From Oscillospiraceae bacterium (lineage in GTDB: Bacteria > Bacillota > Clostridia > Oscillospirales > Oscillospiraceae), in the NCBI GenBank assembly GCA_021201735.1, contig JAJQEJ010000034.1:39340-103339 (forward strand): DNA of 64,000 nucleotides, given 5' to 3'. A program made the position numbers and the translations under genes. Of the stretch, positions 24,737-34,059 are shown piece by piece. Position 1 is the stretch's first letter. Each line of letters opens with the position of its first letter. The notes beneath the pieces are model-generated. The model was not told where the DNA came from. It was given only the letters and a program-made list of their open reading frames with translations, and searched no databases.

Positions 24737-26809
24737 TTATTCTTCTGTTTCTGTTTCGTGTGTCGCATCCACACGCTCTACCGCCGGCTCTGCATCGCTC
24801 TCCTGCTCCTCGGAAAACGCCGGCGCAACCTCGGTAGTACCCGCTTCGGACGTCGCGACAACGCTGTCACCCTCGTCGCCTTGATTGGTGCGCTGCGCCT
24901 CCTCAATCAAGGCGCGGATGGAGAGAGAGACTTTTTTATGCTCAAAGTCAATATCGGTTATCTTGACGTCGACCATCTGGCCTTCGGATAATACATCGCC
25001 CGGCTTATCAATGCGATGATCCGCGATCTGAGAGATGTGGATCAGTCCGTCCACACCCGGCACAATCTCTGCAAACGCGCCAAAGGTCATCAGCTTGACC
25101 ACCTTCACGTTTGCCGTATCGCCGATGCCGTAGGTGGCGACAAATTTCTTCCACGGCTCTTCCCCGCGATCCTTCATACCGAGTGAAATTTTCTTTTTCT
25201 CCGGATCAAAAGAGATGACATAGACGTTAACCACATCGCCGACCTTCATGATTTCCGACGGTGTCTTGATGCGGCTCCAGGACATCTCGGAGATGTGCAC
25301 CATTCCGTCCACACCGCCGACATCGACGAACGAACCATAAGACGTCATGGACTTGACAACGCCATCATAGTGCTTGCCCTCTTCAATGCTCGCCCAGACC
25401 TCAGCCGCCTTGGCCGCGCGCTCCTCTTTTGTGACATCATTGATGGAGCCGACCACACGGCGGCGGGCGCGGTTGACCTCTTTGATGCGCAGACGCACCT
25501 TCTGCTTGAGCAGCGGCGTCATCGGCATGTCGCGCGGGAGACCTGTCTGCGACGCAGGGATAAAGACGCGCACGCCCTTCACCTGGGCGACAACACCGCC
25601 CTTGTTCTCCTCGGTGACAATGCCTTCCATGATCGTGCCGTCGTCCAGCGCCTGCTCGACAAGATCCCAGTTCTTCACCGCGTCAAGGCGCTTCTTGGAA
25701 AGGGTAATCACACCCTCCTGATCGTTGACACGCGTCACATAGGTCTCAATTTCGCTGCCGATGGAAACCAAATCCTCCACCTTCGCGGTCGGATCATCGG
25801 TCAACTCGGCAAGCGGAATATATCCAGCATACTTGGTTCCAAGGTCTACATAGACCTCAGTCGGGGAAATCCCTGTCACAACACCGACAACCTTGTCCCC
25901 CGTATTTAAAGTTTTGATCGACTTTTCCAGCAGTTCCGCAAAGGATTCCTCGATCTCCATAATTTCGTCACTCATTTTGTCATAGACCTCCTTAATAATC
26001 CACCCGGGCGTGGACGCCCCTGCGGTGATGCCGATCATAGCCTTCCCCCGTAGGGCGGAAGGTTGCAATTGCTCTGCGCCGGTAATCCACACGACGTGGG
26101 GACACAGCGCGTTGCAGAGTTCATACAGACGTTTGGTGTTTGCACTTTCCCGTCCGCCTATGATAATCATTGCGTCACAGCGCGCGGCAAGTTGCTTTGC
26201 CTCTGTCTGCCGCTTACAGGTAGCATGACATATTGTATCAAATATTTTGATATTTGTACACTCTTTTTTTGCTTTTTCTGCGCAAGTATTCCATATGTCC
26301 TGCGCGGCGGTCGTCTGCGAGACGAAAATCAGCGGAGAATGCTTCCGTTCCGGCGCTTCTTCCAGCCATGCGGTAAGCGCCTGTACATCGGAGATCATAA
26401 CCGGCTCCCTGCACCAGCCCGCAATCGCCTGCACCTCCGGGTGCGCCGCCTCGCCGAAAATAAGCGTTCTCCTCCCTTCCGCATCCGCCTGCTGCACCAG
26501 CCGGTGAATGTGTGAGACGTTGGGACAGGTCGAGTCGATCACCGTGAGCCCCTGTGCCGACAACGCGTCATGCACCGCCTTGCTCTCCCCGTGTGAGCGC
26601 AGGATCGCGGCATGCCCCGGCGGAATCTCATCCGGTGTCTGCACCACGGCAATCCCCTGCGAGGTCAGGGCCTGTATCGCATGCTCATTGTGGATGATAT
26701 GCCCGAGCATCACGCAGGGCGTACCCGCGTGCGCCGCCGCCTCCGCCATGTCGATGGCGCGGCGCACGCCGTAGCAAAATCCGGCGGATTGCGCCAATTC
26801 CAATTTCAT
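24737..26809 (-). CDS. ispH: Bifunctional HMBPP reductase IspH / S1 RNA-binding domain protein
   Basis: A 690-residue fusion. Residues 1 to about 280 are IspH, the last step of the MEP pathway, which makes isopentenyl and dimethylallyl diphosphate. It has cluster cysteines in AGFCYGVRRA, DSTCPNV and DTICHATCKRQ, plus SHGES and the GGRESANTKRL loop. Residues from about 300 to 640 carry four S1 RNA-binding repeats like ribosomal protein S1 (for example YVDLGTKYAGYIP and GVDGMVHISEMSW). An acidic tail ends the protein. This fusion is known in many Clostridia. The ATG overlaps the plsC stop. Confidence 0.96.
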   Translation of the reverse strand: MKLELAQSAGFCYGVRRAIDMAEAAAHAGTPCVMLGHIIHNEHAIQALTSQGIAVVQTPDEIPPGHAAILRSHGESKAVHDALSAQGLTVIDSTCPNVSHIHRLVQQADAEGRRTLIFGEAAHPEVQAIAGWCREPVMISDVQALTAWLEEAPERKHSPLIFVSQTTAAQDIWNTCAEKAKKECTNIKIFDTICHATCKRQTEAKQLAARCDAMIIIGGRESANTKRLYELCNALCPHVVWITGAEQLQPSALRGKAMIGITAGASTPGWIIKEVYDKMSDEIMEIEESFAELLEKSIKTLNTGDKVVGVVTGISPTEVYVDLGTKYAGYIPLAELTDDPTAKVEDLVSIGSEIETYVTRVNDQEGVITLSKKRLDAVKNWDLVEQALDDGTIMEGIVTEENKGGVVAQVKGVRVFIPASQTGLPRDMPMTPLLKQKVRLRIKEVNRARRRVVGSINDVTKEERAAKAAEVWASIEEGKHYDGVVKSMTSYGSFVDVGGVDGMVHISEMSWSRIKTPSEIMKVGDVVNVYVISFDPEKKKISLGMKDRGEEPWKKFVATYGIGDTANVKVVKLMTFGAFAEIVPGVDGLIHISQIADHRIDKPGDVLSEGQMVDVKITDIDFEHKKVSLSIRALIEEAQRTNQGDEGDSVVATSEAGTTEVAPAFSEEQESDAEPAVERVDATHETETEE

Positions 26810-27414
26810 ACCGCCAGCTCCTTTAAGCTCCGAATACGGTGCATCAGCTCCTCGGAGGCATGCTGATACTCCTCCTGTGTCGGTTTTCTCCCCGCAATTT
26901 CAGGCTGATACGGTGCCCCGATCACCACCGTTGTTCTGCGAAACCAATGCTTCTTCTGCGGTATGTAAACCGGCAGCATCGGCACGCCGCTTCGCATGGC
27001 GATCATCGCAGCCCCCGTTTTGGCCTCGGCAATCTCTCCGTCCTTACTGCGCGTTCCCTCCGGAAAGATCACAAGCTTTCTCCCGTCTCTCAGCAGCTTC
27101 ATCGACTGCTTGACCGCCCCGATATCCGATGCGCCCCGCTCCACACCAAACACGCCCAACGCGCGGATAATGGCCCCCAGAAACGGCACGCGCATCAGCT
27201 CCGCCTTTGCCATAAAGTGCAGCGGATATCGCCGCCGGAACACAAAGCAGAGCATGACGGGGTCGGCATAGCTGCTGTGATTGGCACAGATCAGCGCGCC
27301 GCCCGCCGGAATATGCTCCCGCCCGATGACGCGGCAGGGGTGTACCAGATTAAAAAACGGATAGACGATTGGGTAACATGTTTTTTGCACCAATTCTGTT
27401 GTATCTGCCGTCAC
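26806..27414 (-). CDS. plsC: 1-acyl-sn-glycerol-3-phosphate acyltransferase
   Basis: This 202-residue membrane-associated enzyme acylates lysophosphatidic acid to phosphatidic acid. The catalytic NHSSYADP (HX4D) motif lies near residue 45, with FPEGTRSKDG near 118 and a VPMLPVYI strand. The cmk-plsC-ispH-S1 order is typical of Clostridia. It overlaps both neighbours by four bases. Confidence 0.94.
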   Translation of the reverse strand: MTADTTELVQKTCYPIVYPFFNLVHPCRVIGREHIPAGGALICANHSSYADPVMLCFVFRRRYPLHFMAKAELMRVPFLGAIIRALGVFGVERGASDIGAVKQSMKLLRDGRKLVIFPEGTRSKDGEIAEAKTGAAMIAMRSGVPMLPVYIPQKKHWFRRTTVVIGAPYQPEIAGRKPTQEEYQHASEELMHRIRSLKELAV

Positions 27415-28085
27415 GGTAGCCGCTCCCTTACGGTTTGCATTAATCGCGCCAGTGCCGCATCCAGATTGATTTCCGTCGTGTCAATCAGCACCGCATCGTC
27501 CGCCTGCTTCAATGGCGCGTCGGCACGGGTCGTGTCCGCCTCGTCACGCGCTAAGATATCGCGCAAAACCGTCTCATACGAGACATCCTGCCCGCGCTCG
27601 CGCAGTTCATCAAACCGCCGCCGGGCGCGCGCCTCGGGGGAGGCGGTTAAAAAGATTTTGACATCGGCATGTGGCAGCACCACCGTCCCAATATCCCTGC
27701 CGTCCATCACAACATGATGATTCTGCGCAAGCGCGCGCTGCTGTTCCAGCAAAAATGCCCGCACCGCCGGTACGGCGGAGACCGCGGCTGCGTATTGGGA
27801 TATCTCGTGCCGACGGATCAAGTCCGACACATCCTCCCCGTCCAGATACATATGCTGGCGGTGGTCGTCTCCATGTGAGAGGGTAATATGAAGCACAGGG
27901 AGAAATTCCGCTATCTTCTGCGCCTCGGACGGCGCAATCCCCTTGCGCTGTGCGTAAAGGCCCGCCGTCCGGTAAATCGCGCCGGTGTCAACATATAAAA
28001 ACCCGAGTTCCTCGGCTAATCTTTTTGCAAGGGTCGATTTCCCCGCGCCCGAAGGCCCGTCCAATGCGATACTCTTATACTCCAT
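27411..28085 (-). CDS. cmk: Cytidylate kinase
   Basis: This 224-residue enzyme phosphorylates CMP and dCMP. It begins with the P-loop IALDGPSGAGKSTLAKRLA, then LYVDTGAIYRTAGL, the conserved VMDGRDIGTVVLPHADVKIFLTAS block (seen as VMDGRDIGT and DVKIFLTA), and RRFDELRERGQ. ATG 28085 is preferred over upstream in-frame starts because homologs begin just before the P-loop. It overlaps the preceding flavoprotein gene by 11 bp. Confidence 0.95.
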   Translation of the reverse strand: MEYKSIALDGPSGAGKSTLAKRLAEELGFLYVDTGAIYRTAGLYAQRKGIAPSEAQKIAEFLPVLHITLSHGDDHRQHMYLDGEDVSDLIRRHEISQYAAAVSAVPAVRAFLLEQQRALAQNHHVVMDGRDIGTVVLPHADVKIFLTASPEARARRRFDELRERGQDVSYETVLRDILARDEADTTRADAPLKQADDAVLIDTTEINLDAALARLMQTVRERLP

Positions 28086-29337
28086 GCTCTGTTCCCCCGT
28101 TTTTCTCTGCTTTGGCCGCCGCAAGGCCCGCCGTTCTTCCGGTACACCACGCGATTTGCAGATTATATCCGCCGGTATAGGCGTCCACATCGAGCACCTC
28201 GCCACACAGGTACAGCCCGCCGGTCTTTTTCGACGCCATGGTGCCGGGATTGACTTCCGTCACCTGCACCCCGCCGGAGGTGATGACCGCCTCTTCGAGC
28301 GGCCTCGGTTCGGCAATTTCAAGTTCTATATTTTTCAAAACCGCCAGCAGCCGCCTGCGCGCCTCCTTCGTCACCATATTGGCCTTGGTGTCCTGCGCGA
28401 TGCCGCTCAACTCCGACAGGACAGGCACCAAAAGGCGCGGCGCAAGGGTTTCGAGTATATGAACAACATTCCGGTTCGGCTGCGCCGCAAGCTCCCGCAG
28501 CAGACGCTGCTCCAGCGTCTGCTCGTCCAGCGCCGGTTTTAAGTCAATGCACACGCGGTAGGTTTCCGTCTCGAAATCCCGCATATGCGCGCTCGCCGAT
28601 AAGATCAGCGGTCCGGAAAGGCCAAAATGGGTGACGAGCAGCTCTCCCTGCTCTGAAAAAATCACTTTATTCTTCCGGGTTTTGACGCGCACCGCCACGT
28701 TGCGCAAGGAGAGTCCCTGCATCCGCGCACAGATATCCCCCTTGGCACCCAACGGTACCAGCGACGGCTTGGGCGGCAATATGGAATGCCCCGCCGCGCG
28801 CGCCATATCGTACCCGTCACCCGTGGCGCCGGTCAGCGGATAGGACATGCCGCCCGTTGCGAGAATGACGGTACGCGCCGGATAGGTGCCGTACTCCCCG
28901 CGTACCCCCGTGACCGCTCCCGCATCCAGCAGCAGCGACATAGCCCGGTCCTGCACAATGGACACGCCCGCGCGGCGCAGTGCCAGCAGCAGCGCATCAA
29001 TGATGTCCGCCGCCCGGTCCGACTGCGGGAACACCCGCCCGCCGCGCTCCGTCTTGAGCGGCACCCCAAGGCGCTCAAAAAACGCCATCACCTCCGACGG
29101 CGGGAATTTTGTGACCGCACTATGTAAAAAGCGGCCATTACGCGGTGTCTGCTCCAACACCTGCTGCGGCGGACAGTTGTTGGTGAGGTTGCAGCGGCCC
29201 TTCCCCGTGATATAGAGTTTTCGCCCCAACTTTTGGTTGCGCTCAAGCAGGAGGACTTTGGCTCCCTCCTCCGCAGCCGACAGCGCCGCCATACACCCCG
29301 CCGCGCCGCCGCCTATGACAATGATATCCGCCTTCAA
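28075..29337 (-). CDS. BaiN/RdsA-type NAD(P)/FAD-dependent oxidoreductase (HI0933-like)
   Basis: This 420-residue flavoprotein has an N-terminal FAD-binding loop (DIIVIGGGAAGCMAA), the family marker GRKLYITGKGRCNLTNN, an ILATGGMSYPLTGATGDGY segment, and a C-terminal GGLYLCGEVLDVDAYTGGYN that completes the FAD site. Related proteins include BaiN, linked to bile acid 7-dehydroxylation, but most family members lack a known substrate. The genomic place, between a MurR/RpiR regulator and cmk, is common in this group and suggests housekeeping rather than bile acid metabolism. Confidence 0.88.
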   Translation of the reverse strand: MKADIIVIGGGAAGCMAALSAAEEGAKVLLLERNQKLGRKLYITGKGRCNLTNNCPPQQVLEQTPRNGRFLHSAVTKFPPSEVMAFFERLGVPLKTERGGRVFPQSDRAADIIDALLLALRRAGVSIVQDRAMSLLLDAGAVTGVRGEYGTYPARTVILATGGMSYPLTGATGDGYDMARAAGHSILPPKPSLVPLGAKGDICARMQGLSLRNVAVRVKTRKNKVIFSEQGELLVTHFGLSGPLILSASAHMRDFETETYRVCIDLKPALDEQTLEQRLLRELAAQPNRNVVHILETLAPRLLVPVLSELSGIAQDTKANMVTKEARRRLLAVLKNIELEIAEPRPLEEAVITSGGVQVTEVNPGTMASKKTGGLYLCGEVLDVDAYTGGYNLQIAWCTGRTAGLAAAKAEKNGGTEHGV

Positions 29338-30215
29338 GTATCCTCCGCCTTTGCTTTTTCATATACATCGTATTGATCCCAGATGCGCTCGAGCTCCTCA
29401 AACGTCCCGGCAATTTCGCCGTGCTTGCGCTGGCCCACCGCCACAATGAGGGCGTTCACGAGGCTGAGCGGCGCGACGAGCGAGTCGACAAACGACGCCA
29501 TATCGCTTTTAGCCAGCAGGTTGCAGTCGGCGATCGCCGCGAGCGGCGACGCCTCGCTGTCGGTAATGGACAAAATCGTCGCGCCCTTGTCGCTTGCATA
29601 CTGCATGGCGCGCACCGTCTGGCTTGAGTAGCGCGGAAAGCTAATGCCGATCATTACGTCCCCATGGCCGATGCGGAAAATCTGCTCAAAAATCTCACTG
29701 TTGCATACAGTATGCACCGTGGTCACATCCTGAAAAATCAGGTGGAAGTAAAAGCCCAGAAAAGAGGCGATGGCACTCGCGGAGCGCACGCCCAGAATAT
29801 AGATCCTGCGCGCCGAGAGAATGTGGTTGACCGCCTGCTCAAAATGTGCGCGGCTTGTCTCCTCCAGCGTCATGCGTATTTTTTCAATATCTGATTGCAT
29901 CACCATCGGCAATACCTCCCGCTCGCCCAGGCGGTCGTTCGCCACCTCAAGGCGCTGCACGGCGGTCAGCTTACCGCGTATCATCTCCTGCAGCGCCCTC
30001 TGCATGGCGGGATAGCCGTCATAATCCAGCTCAGCGGCAAAACGCACCACGGTTGATTCACTGACCTGCACCGTCTGCCCCAATCGGCTTGCCGTCATAA
30101 ATGCCGCTTTATCATAGGAGGCGAGAATGTAATTTGCGATGAGCTTCTGCCCCTTTGAAAACCTGGGCATGTTCGCCTGAATTGCCGATAAGATATCCTT
30201 TGCCAACGCGGTCAC
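29334..30215 (-). CDS. MurR/RpiR-family transcriptional regulator
   Basis: This 293-residue regulator has an N-terminal HTH domain (about 1-80, TASRLGQTVQVSESTVVRFA) and a C-terminal SIS sugar-phosphate-binding domain (about 125-260, RRIYILGVRSASAIASFLGF and GISFPRYSSQTV). Effectors in this family are phosphosugars, but the ligand here is unknown. The start is taken as GTG 30215, which has only a weak ribosome binding site. A clear promoter lies 35-60 bp upstream, and the gene leads an operon running to ispH. Confidence 0.88.
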   Translation of the reverse strand: MTALAKDILSAIQANMPRFSKGQKLIANYILASYDKAAFMTASRLGQTVQVSESTVVRFAAELDYDGYPAMQRALQEMIRGKLTAVQRLEVANDRLGEREVLPMVMQSDIEKIRMTLEETSRAHFEQAVNHILSARRIYILGVRSASAIASFLGFYFHLIFQDVTTVHTVCNSEIFEQIFRIGHGDVMIGISFPRYSSQTVRAMQYASDKGATILSITDSEASPLAAIADCNLLAKSDMASFVDSLVAPLSLVNALIVAVGQRKHGEIAGTFEELERIWDQYDVYEKAKAEDT

Positions 30216-30247
30216 CTCGTATCCATCTCGTGTTTCGATCTGTTCCT

Positions 30248-30276
30248 ATCATAACGGTAACGGCAGGGAAAATCAA
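30248..30276 (-). promoter_or_regulatory. Sigma-A-type promoter for the rpiR-cmk-plsC-ispH unit
   Basis: On the minus strand TTGATT (30276-30271) and TATGAT (30253-30248) are separated by 17 bp. They lie just upstream of the RpiR-family gene, in the gap that follows the pseudouridine synthase gene. Confidence 0.65.
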
Positions 30277-30311
30277 TCATTTTGCAAGAAAAAACCACTT
30301 TCCCTGCAAAT

Positions 30312-31028
30312 TCATAATGCATCCATGCCCTTTAGCCGCGCTACTTCCTCCGCAGTCAACGCCCGCCACTTGCCGCGCGGAAGCGCGCCGAGCGGAAGCG
30401 AACCTTCCCGTACCCGCACCAGCCGCAATACCTTTAGCCCCGCCGCGGCACAGATCCGCCGTACTTGCCGGTTCTTTCCCTCATGGATGGTGATGGATAA
30501 CAAGCCATCCTGATCGCCCTCTTCCAGCACCCGCACACGGGCCGGACGCAGGCGGACTTCGTCCAGTGTCATTTCCGAACGTAGCACGGGGAGCGCGCGC
30601 GCAATATCTCCGCGCACGGTCACGTGGTATTCCTTTTCCACCTCGTGGCGCGGATGCGTGAGACGGTTTGTGAAATCACCGTCATCGGTCAGCAGCAGCA
30701 GCCCTTCCGAGTACTGATCCAATCTGCCGACGGGCCAGACCCGCTTGCCACAGTCCGCCACAAGGGTGAGCACGGTCTTCCGGCCCCGCTCGTCCGCGCA
30801 AGAACTGATATACCCGGCGGGCTTATGGAGCATGATGTATGTATAGGCCCCCGCACGGGGCAGAGGCCTGCCGTCTACTGTGATAACGTCCCGCTCCGGG
30901 TCCGCCTTGTCGCCCAACTGCGCGGCAGCCCCGTTGACCGCCACGCGTCCGGCTGTGATATATTCCTCCGCCGCGCGGCGGGATGCAATCCCGCGTGCCG
31001 ACAGAATCTTTTGCAACCGCTCCTGCAT
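30312..31028 (-). CDS. rluB: rRNA pseudouridine synthase (RluB/RsuA family)
   Basis: This 238-residue enzyme isomerises uridine in rRNA. It has an N-terminal S4 RNA-binding domain (about 1-60, RLQKILSARGIASRRAAEEYI), the catalytic GRLDQYSEGLLLLTDDG motif with the active aspartate, and EGKNRQVRRICAAAGL near the C-terminus. The choice between RluB and a related family member is not certain. It follows the D-Ala-D-Ala carboxypeptidase gene closely. Confidence 0.9.
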   Translation of the reverse strand: MQERLQKILSARGIASRRAAEEYITAGRVAVNGAAAQLGDKADPERDVITVDGRPLPRAGAYTYIMLHKPAGYISSCADERGRKTVLTLVADCGKRVWPVGRLDQYSEGLLLLTDDGDFTNRLTHPRHEVEKEYHVTVRGDIARALPVLRSEMTLDEVRLRPARVRVLEEGDQDGLLSITIHEGKNRQVRRICAAAGLKVLRLVRVREGSLPLGALPRGKWRALTAEEVARLKGMDAL

Positions 31029-31039
31029 CAGCGCTCACC

Positions 31040-32209
31040 TCACGTCATTCCGTTTTCCTGTAGTGTCAATTCCAAAAAGCGGGAGAGCGAAGTCTCTTTC
31101 CCCTTGGGGTAAAAAATCTGCTCCAACCGCTTAAAAAAGCCGTTGCCGCCCGCCAGATCGTCCTGCACATCCTGTGCATAGACCAGATATGTGCTGCCAA
31201 TCAATACGCCGTCGAGATAAAAATCCAGTGAACCTGCAATCTCACCCTTTTTCACAGGTGCCTGCACCTGCGCGGGAAGCTTGATCTTTGCCGTCAGATC
31301 CTCCTCCTCCGTCAGCGGATAGTAGGCGTCCTCCTCCGTGATGACGGAGACAAAACGGTTGACGCTACCCGTCACAGGCAGGGTGCGCACCGTACGCCCC
31401 GCGAGCGCCATGCCAAAGGAGGTATAGTTGGAAAAGCCATAGTCGAACAGCTTGCTGTGGTCATTCCAGTCGTCGGGCGCGCCGAGGGTAACAGCAATCA
31501 GCCGCAGTCCGTCCCGCTCCGCGCAGGATACCAGCGTCCGCCCCGCGTCACCTGTGTATCCGGTTTTTAGGCCGATGCAGCCGTCATACCGCCAGAGGAG
31601 CTTGTTGTGGTTGACAAAGCTCCACCCGTCCACTGTGATACTCTTTGTCCCGACGATTGCCGCGAGGGTTTTGTTATGCATGACCGCCTGCGCCAAAATG
31701 GCCATATCAGACGCGGTGGAATAGTGCCCCTCGTCATCCAGTCCGTTTGGATTTTCGAAGTGGGAGTGCGTCATCTCCAGATCCTCCGCCTTCAAATTCA
31801 TCCAGGAAACAAATGTATCCACGTCCCCTGCGCAGTACCCGGCAAGGGCGATTGCCGCGTCATTTCCGGACTGCAGCAGCAGGCCGTAAAGCAGCGCTTC
31901 CACTGTGATCTCATCATTCGCCTTGAGATAGAGCGACGTCCCCTCCGCACCCGTCCACTCCGGCTTTATGACCACCTTTTGCTGCATGTCCAGGCCCCGC
32001 TCGGCGACTACAAGCGCGGTCATCAGCTTTGTGGTGCTCGCAATGGAGCGCTGCGCATCGGCGTTCTTCTCATAGAGAATCCGTCCGGTATCCGCCTCAA
32101 TTAAAATCGCCGCCTGCGCGGAAACCGTCACATTCGCGGCAAGCGCCTGCGTGGGAGAAGCCGCGAATAAAACCGCAGCAATCAGCACAGCGCATATCGT
32201 CCGCTTCAA
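31040..32209 (-). CDS. dacF: D-alanyl-D-alanine carboxypeptidase (S11)
   Basis: A 389-residue secreted, membrane-anchored penicillin-binding protein that trims peptidoglycan stem peptides. It has a signal peptide (MKRTICAVLIAAVLFAASPTQALA), the active-site motifs STTK (SxxK, near residue 60), SGN and KTG, and a C-terminal beta domain with a hydrophobic anchor-like stretch. The start is TTG 32209, with GAGGTG seven bases before it. Sporulation-type DacF/DacB is possible given the nearby gerW-type gene, but the sequence alone does not decide; the symbol is tentative. Confidence 0.85.
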   Translation of the reverse strand: MKRTICAVLIAAVLFAASPTQALAANVTVSAQAAILIEADTGRILYEKNADAQRSIASTTKLMTALVVAERGLDMQQKVVIKPEWTGAEGTSLYLKANDEITVEALLYGLLLQSGNDAAIALAGYCAGDVDTFVSWMNLKAEDLEMTHSHFENPNGLDDEGHYSTASDMAILAQAVMHNKTLAAIVGTKSITVDGWSFVNHNKLLWRYDGCIGLKTGYTGDAGRTLVSCAERDGLRLIAVTLGAPDDWNDHSKLFDYGFSNYTSFGMALAGRTVRTLPVTGSVNRFVSVITEEDAYYPLTEEEDLTAKIKLPAQVQAPVKKGEIAGSLDFYLDGVLIGSTYLVYAQDVQDDLAGGNGFFKRLEQIFYPKGKETSLSRFLELTLQENGMT

Positions 32210-32262
32210 ATAACATCACCTCAAAAAATAGATGACGTTATTATTGACAGCCTTTGCGCCAA

Positions 32263-32308
32263 ATATCCGGCACGGCAAAAGGACGGCACCCTTTGCCATG
32301 CCGGATAT
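32263..32308 (-). terminator. Probable terminator downstream of ytfJ
   Basis: An outer 10-bp stem (32263-32272 with 32299-32308) stacks on an inner GGCAAAAGG/CCCTTTGCC stem. On the minus strand it is followed by TTTGGCGC, a weak T-run. It lies between the ytfJ stop and the start of the carboxypeptidase gene. Confidence 0.55.
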
Positions 32309-32320
32309 CACCTGTTGGCG

Positions 32321-32743
32321 TTACATCTGGGTTGTATTCTTTGATTCCTTCTTTTCCTTTTGTTTTTCGATAAAATCGGTCGCCTTCTTCAGCAGTTCCG
32401 GGGCGATATCCACAATGCGCTCAAGCGCGCCGCCGGACGGTGCTTCCACCGGCAAAAACTTCACGGTGTCCTCCGTGATCACCAGGAAACCGACCGGCGT
32501 CATCTTGATCCCGGCGCCGCTTCCGCCGCCGAAGGAGTTGTCCCCATCCGGCTTTTGGCTCTTCGTTGTGAAATCACTGCCGCCGGAGGCAAAGCCAATG
32601 CTGACCGTAGAGACCGGCACAACGGTCACGCCCTGCGCCTGTACGGGTTCACCCATGATGGTATTCACATCAACCATCTCTCGGATTTTTTCTATCATCG
32701 TCTGCGTGAGATCGCCAATCGGATGTCTTTTGTCCTGTTCCAT
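32321..32743 (-). CDS. ytfJ: GerW/YtfJ-family sporulation protein
   Basis: This 140-residue protein has the family pattern: MIEKIREMVDVNTIMGEPV near the N-terminus, a VPVSTVSIGFASGGSDF strand, a glycine-rich SFGGGSGAGIKMTPVGFLVI core, and a C-terminal hydrophobic and charged tail. In spore formers GerW is needed for normal spore germination and is made in the forespore. Its pairing with a DUF2953 gene and scpA/scpB is common in Clostridia. Confidence 0.9.
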   Translation of the reverse strand: MEQDKRHPIGDLTQTMIEKIREMVDVNTIMGEPVQAQGVTVVPVSTVSIGFASGGSDFTTKSQKPDGDNSFGGGSGAGIKMTPVGFLVITEDTVKFLPVEAPSGGALERIVDIAPELLKKATDFIEKQKEKKESKNTTQM

Positions 32744-32749
32744 ACCTGC

Positions 32750-33400
32750 TCAATCCTTTCTTGTATACGAACTTTCACGTTCCTGCTTTATTCTATTCCG
32801 CTCTGCCACAAGCCACGTCAGTGTCTGAATCAGTGTGCGCAAAACGCGAAATAACGGAATGGGAGCCACTATATATGCGTCGTGCAGGGTCGTCTTTTCC
32901 GCCATGAAATCCAGCTGGGTGCGGATACGCCGATCCTTTACCTCCAGATTTTGCTCCAAAATGGGCCAGATCATACCCAGCGCCGACTGGGAAACGCCAA
33001 ACAGAATTGCCGCCGATGCAGGGTCTTCTCCGCCGATGAGGACATCCAAATGCAGCGTATCCACCGGAATTCCCTGCCGTCCACGATAAAACTCCGCCGC
33101 CTTGAGGGCGATTCTGGAGAGCGGAACGGTACGCTCCTGCGGGGCTTTTGCTGCTTTTTTCGGCTTTCCCTTTTGTTTTTCCAGCTTCTTCTGCTTTTTT
33201 CGCTCTTTTTTCTCCTTTTTCGCCGCTCGCTTTTGCGCGTCCGCACTGCGCAGTGTGATGCGCAAGGGCCGAATCCGCAGTATAACACCCAGTTGTCCCT
33301 CACGGTAGGTGACCTCCACGCGCGGCGGAACGAGCGTGAGCAAAACCAGCAAAATGACAATCACAAGGAGAATGACCAGCAGCCAAAAAAGAAACGTCAT
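32750..33400 (-). CDS. DUF2953 domain protein
   Basis: This 216-residue protein has one N-terminal transmembrane helix (FLFWLLVILLVIVILLVLLT). A Lys-rich charged linker (KKEKKERKKQKKLEKQK) follows, and then a C-terminal domain with a LHLDVLIGGEDPASAAILFG segment typical of DUF2953. The family is found beside YtfJ in spore formers, and its function is unknown. It overlaps the scpB stop by four bases. Confidence 0.8.
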   Translation of the reverse strand: MTFLFWLLVILLVIVILLVLLTLVPPRVEVTYREGQLGVILRIRPLRITLRSADAQKRAAKKEKKERKKQKKLEKQKGKPKKAAKAPQERTVPLSRIALKAAEFYRGRQGIPVDTLHLDVLIGGEDPASAAILFGVSQSALGMIWPILEQNLEVKDRRIRTQLDFMAEKTTLHDAYIVAPIPLFRVLRTLIQTLTWLVAERNRIKQERESSYTRKD

Positions 33401-34029
33401 CGGCTTTGCGGCACCTCCTCCAACAATACGGCAGAGGTGTCTTCCGCAGTCTCCTGCTCCATGCGCAAGCGCTCAACCGTGGCCTGCATTTCCATCGTAA
33501 CCTGGCCGTCTTCCCGGGGTACATCGGGCAGCTCCGGCAGCTCCTCCAGCGAGGAAAAACCAAAGGTACGCAGAAAGCACTGTGTCGTGCAGTAGAGGTT
33601 CGGGCGGCCCGGCACCGCCAGCTGACCGCACGTCTCTATGAGCTCACGCTCCAGCAGCAGCCCTACCGTATAGGCGCTGTCCACCCCGCGCATCTGGTCA
33701 ATATACGCGCGCGTCGTCGGCTGGTAATAGGCGATAACAGACAAGACCTCCAACGCCGCCTGCGAGAGGCGCGGCGGCTTTCTCGTCTCCAGCGTCCGGC
33801 GAATGACTTCGGCGAATTCAGGGGCGGAACAGATCTGGTATGCATCCTCCAGCTTGAGCAGGCGGATACCACGGCGCTCGTACCTGTAGTAATCCGCGAG
33901 TCGCTTGCAGACGGCGTCCACCGTAGGCTTGTCCACTTCAAGCACCGCGCAGATACGCCCCGTCTCTACCGCGTCCCCCGCGGCAAACAAAATCCCCTCG
34001 ATGGTCGATTCCAGCTCCTTGACTTCCAT
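33397..34029 (-). CDS. scpB: Segregation and condensation protein B
   Basis: This 210-residue winged-helix protein is the kleisin-associated subunit of the Smc-ScpAB condensin. It shows ESTIEGILFAAGD at the N-terminus, LSQAALEVLSVIAYYQPTTRA and the winged-helix wing GRPNLYCTTQCFLRTFG. ATG 34029 is chosen because AAGGGGG lies ten bases upstream. The C-terminal 40 residues are acidic and likely flexible. It follows scpA as usual. Confidence 0.94.
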   Translation of the reverse strand: MEVKELESTIEGILFAAGDAVETGRICAVLEVDKPTVDAVCKRLADYYRYERRGIRLLKLEDAYQICSAPEFAEVIRRTLETRKPPRLSQAALEVLSVIAYYQPTTRAYIDQMRGVDSAYTVGLLLERELIETCGQLAVPGRPNLYCTTQCFLRTFGFSSLEELPELPDVPREDGQVTMEMQATVERLRMEQETAEDTSAVLLEEVPQSR

Positions 34030-34059
34030 ACAAAACACCCCCTTCCGCGTCGCTCAAAC

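Noticed and set aside
28075..29337. Bile acid 7-dehydroxylation role for the BaiN-like flavoprotein
   Set aside because: No other bai genes are present, and the gene sits in a housekeeping operon where this family is common.
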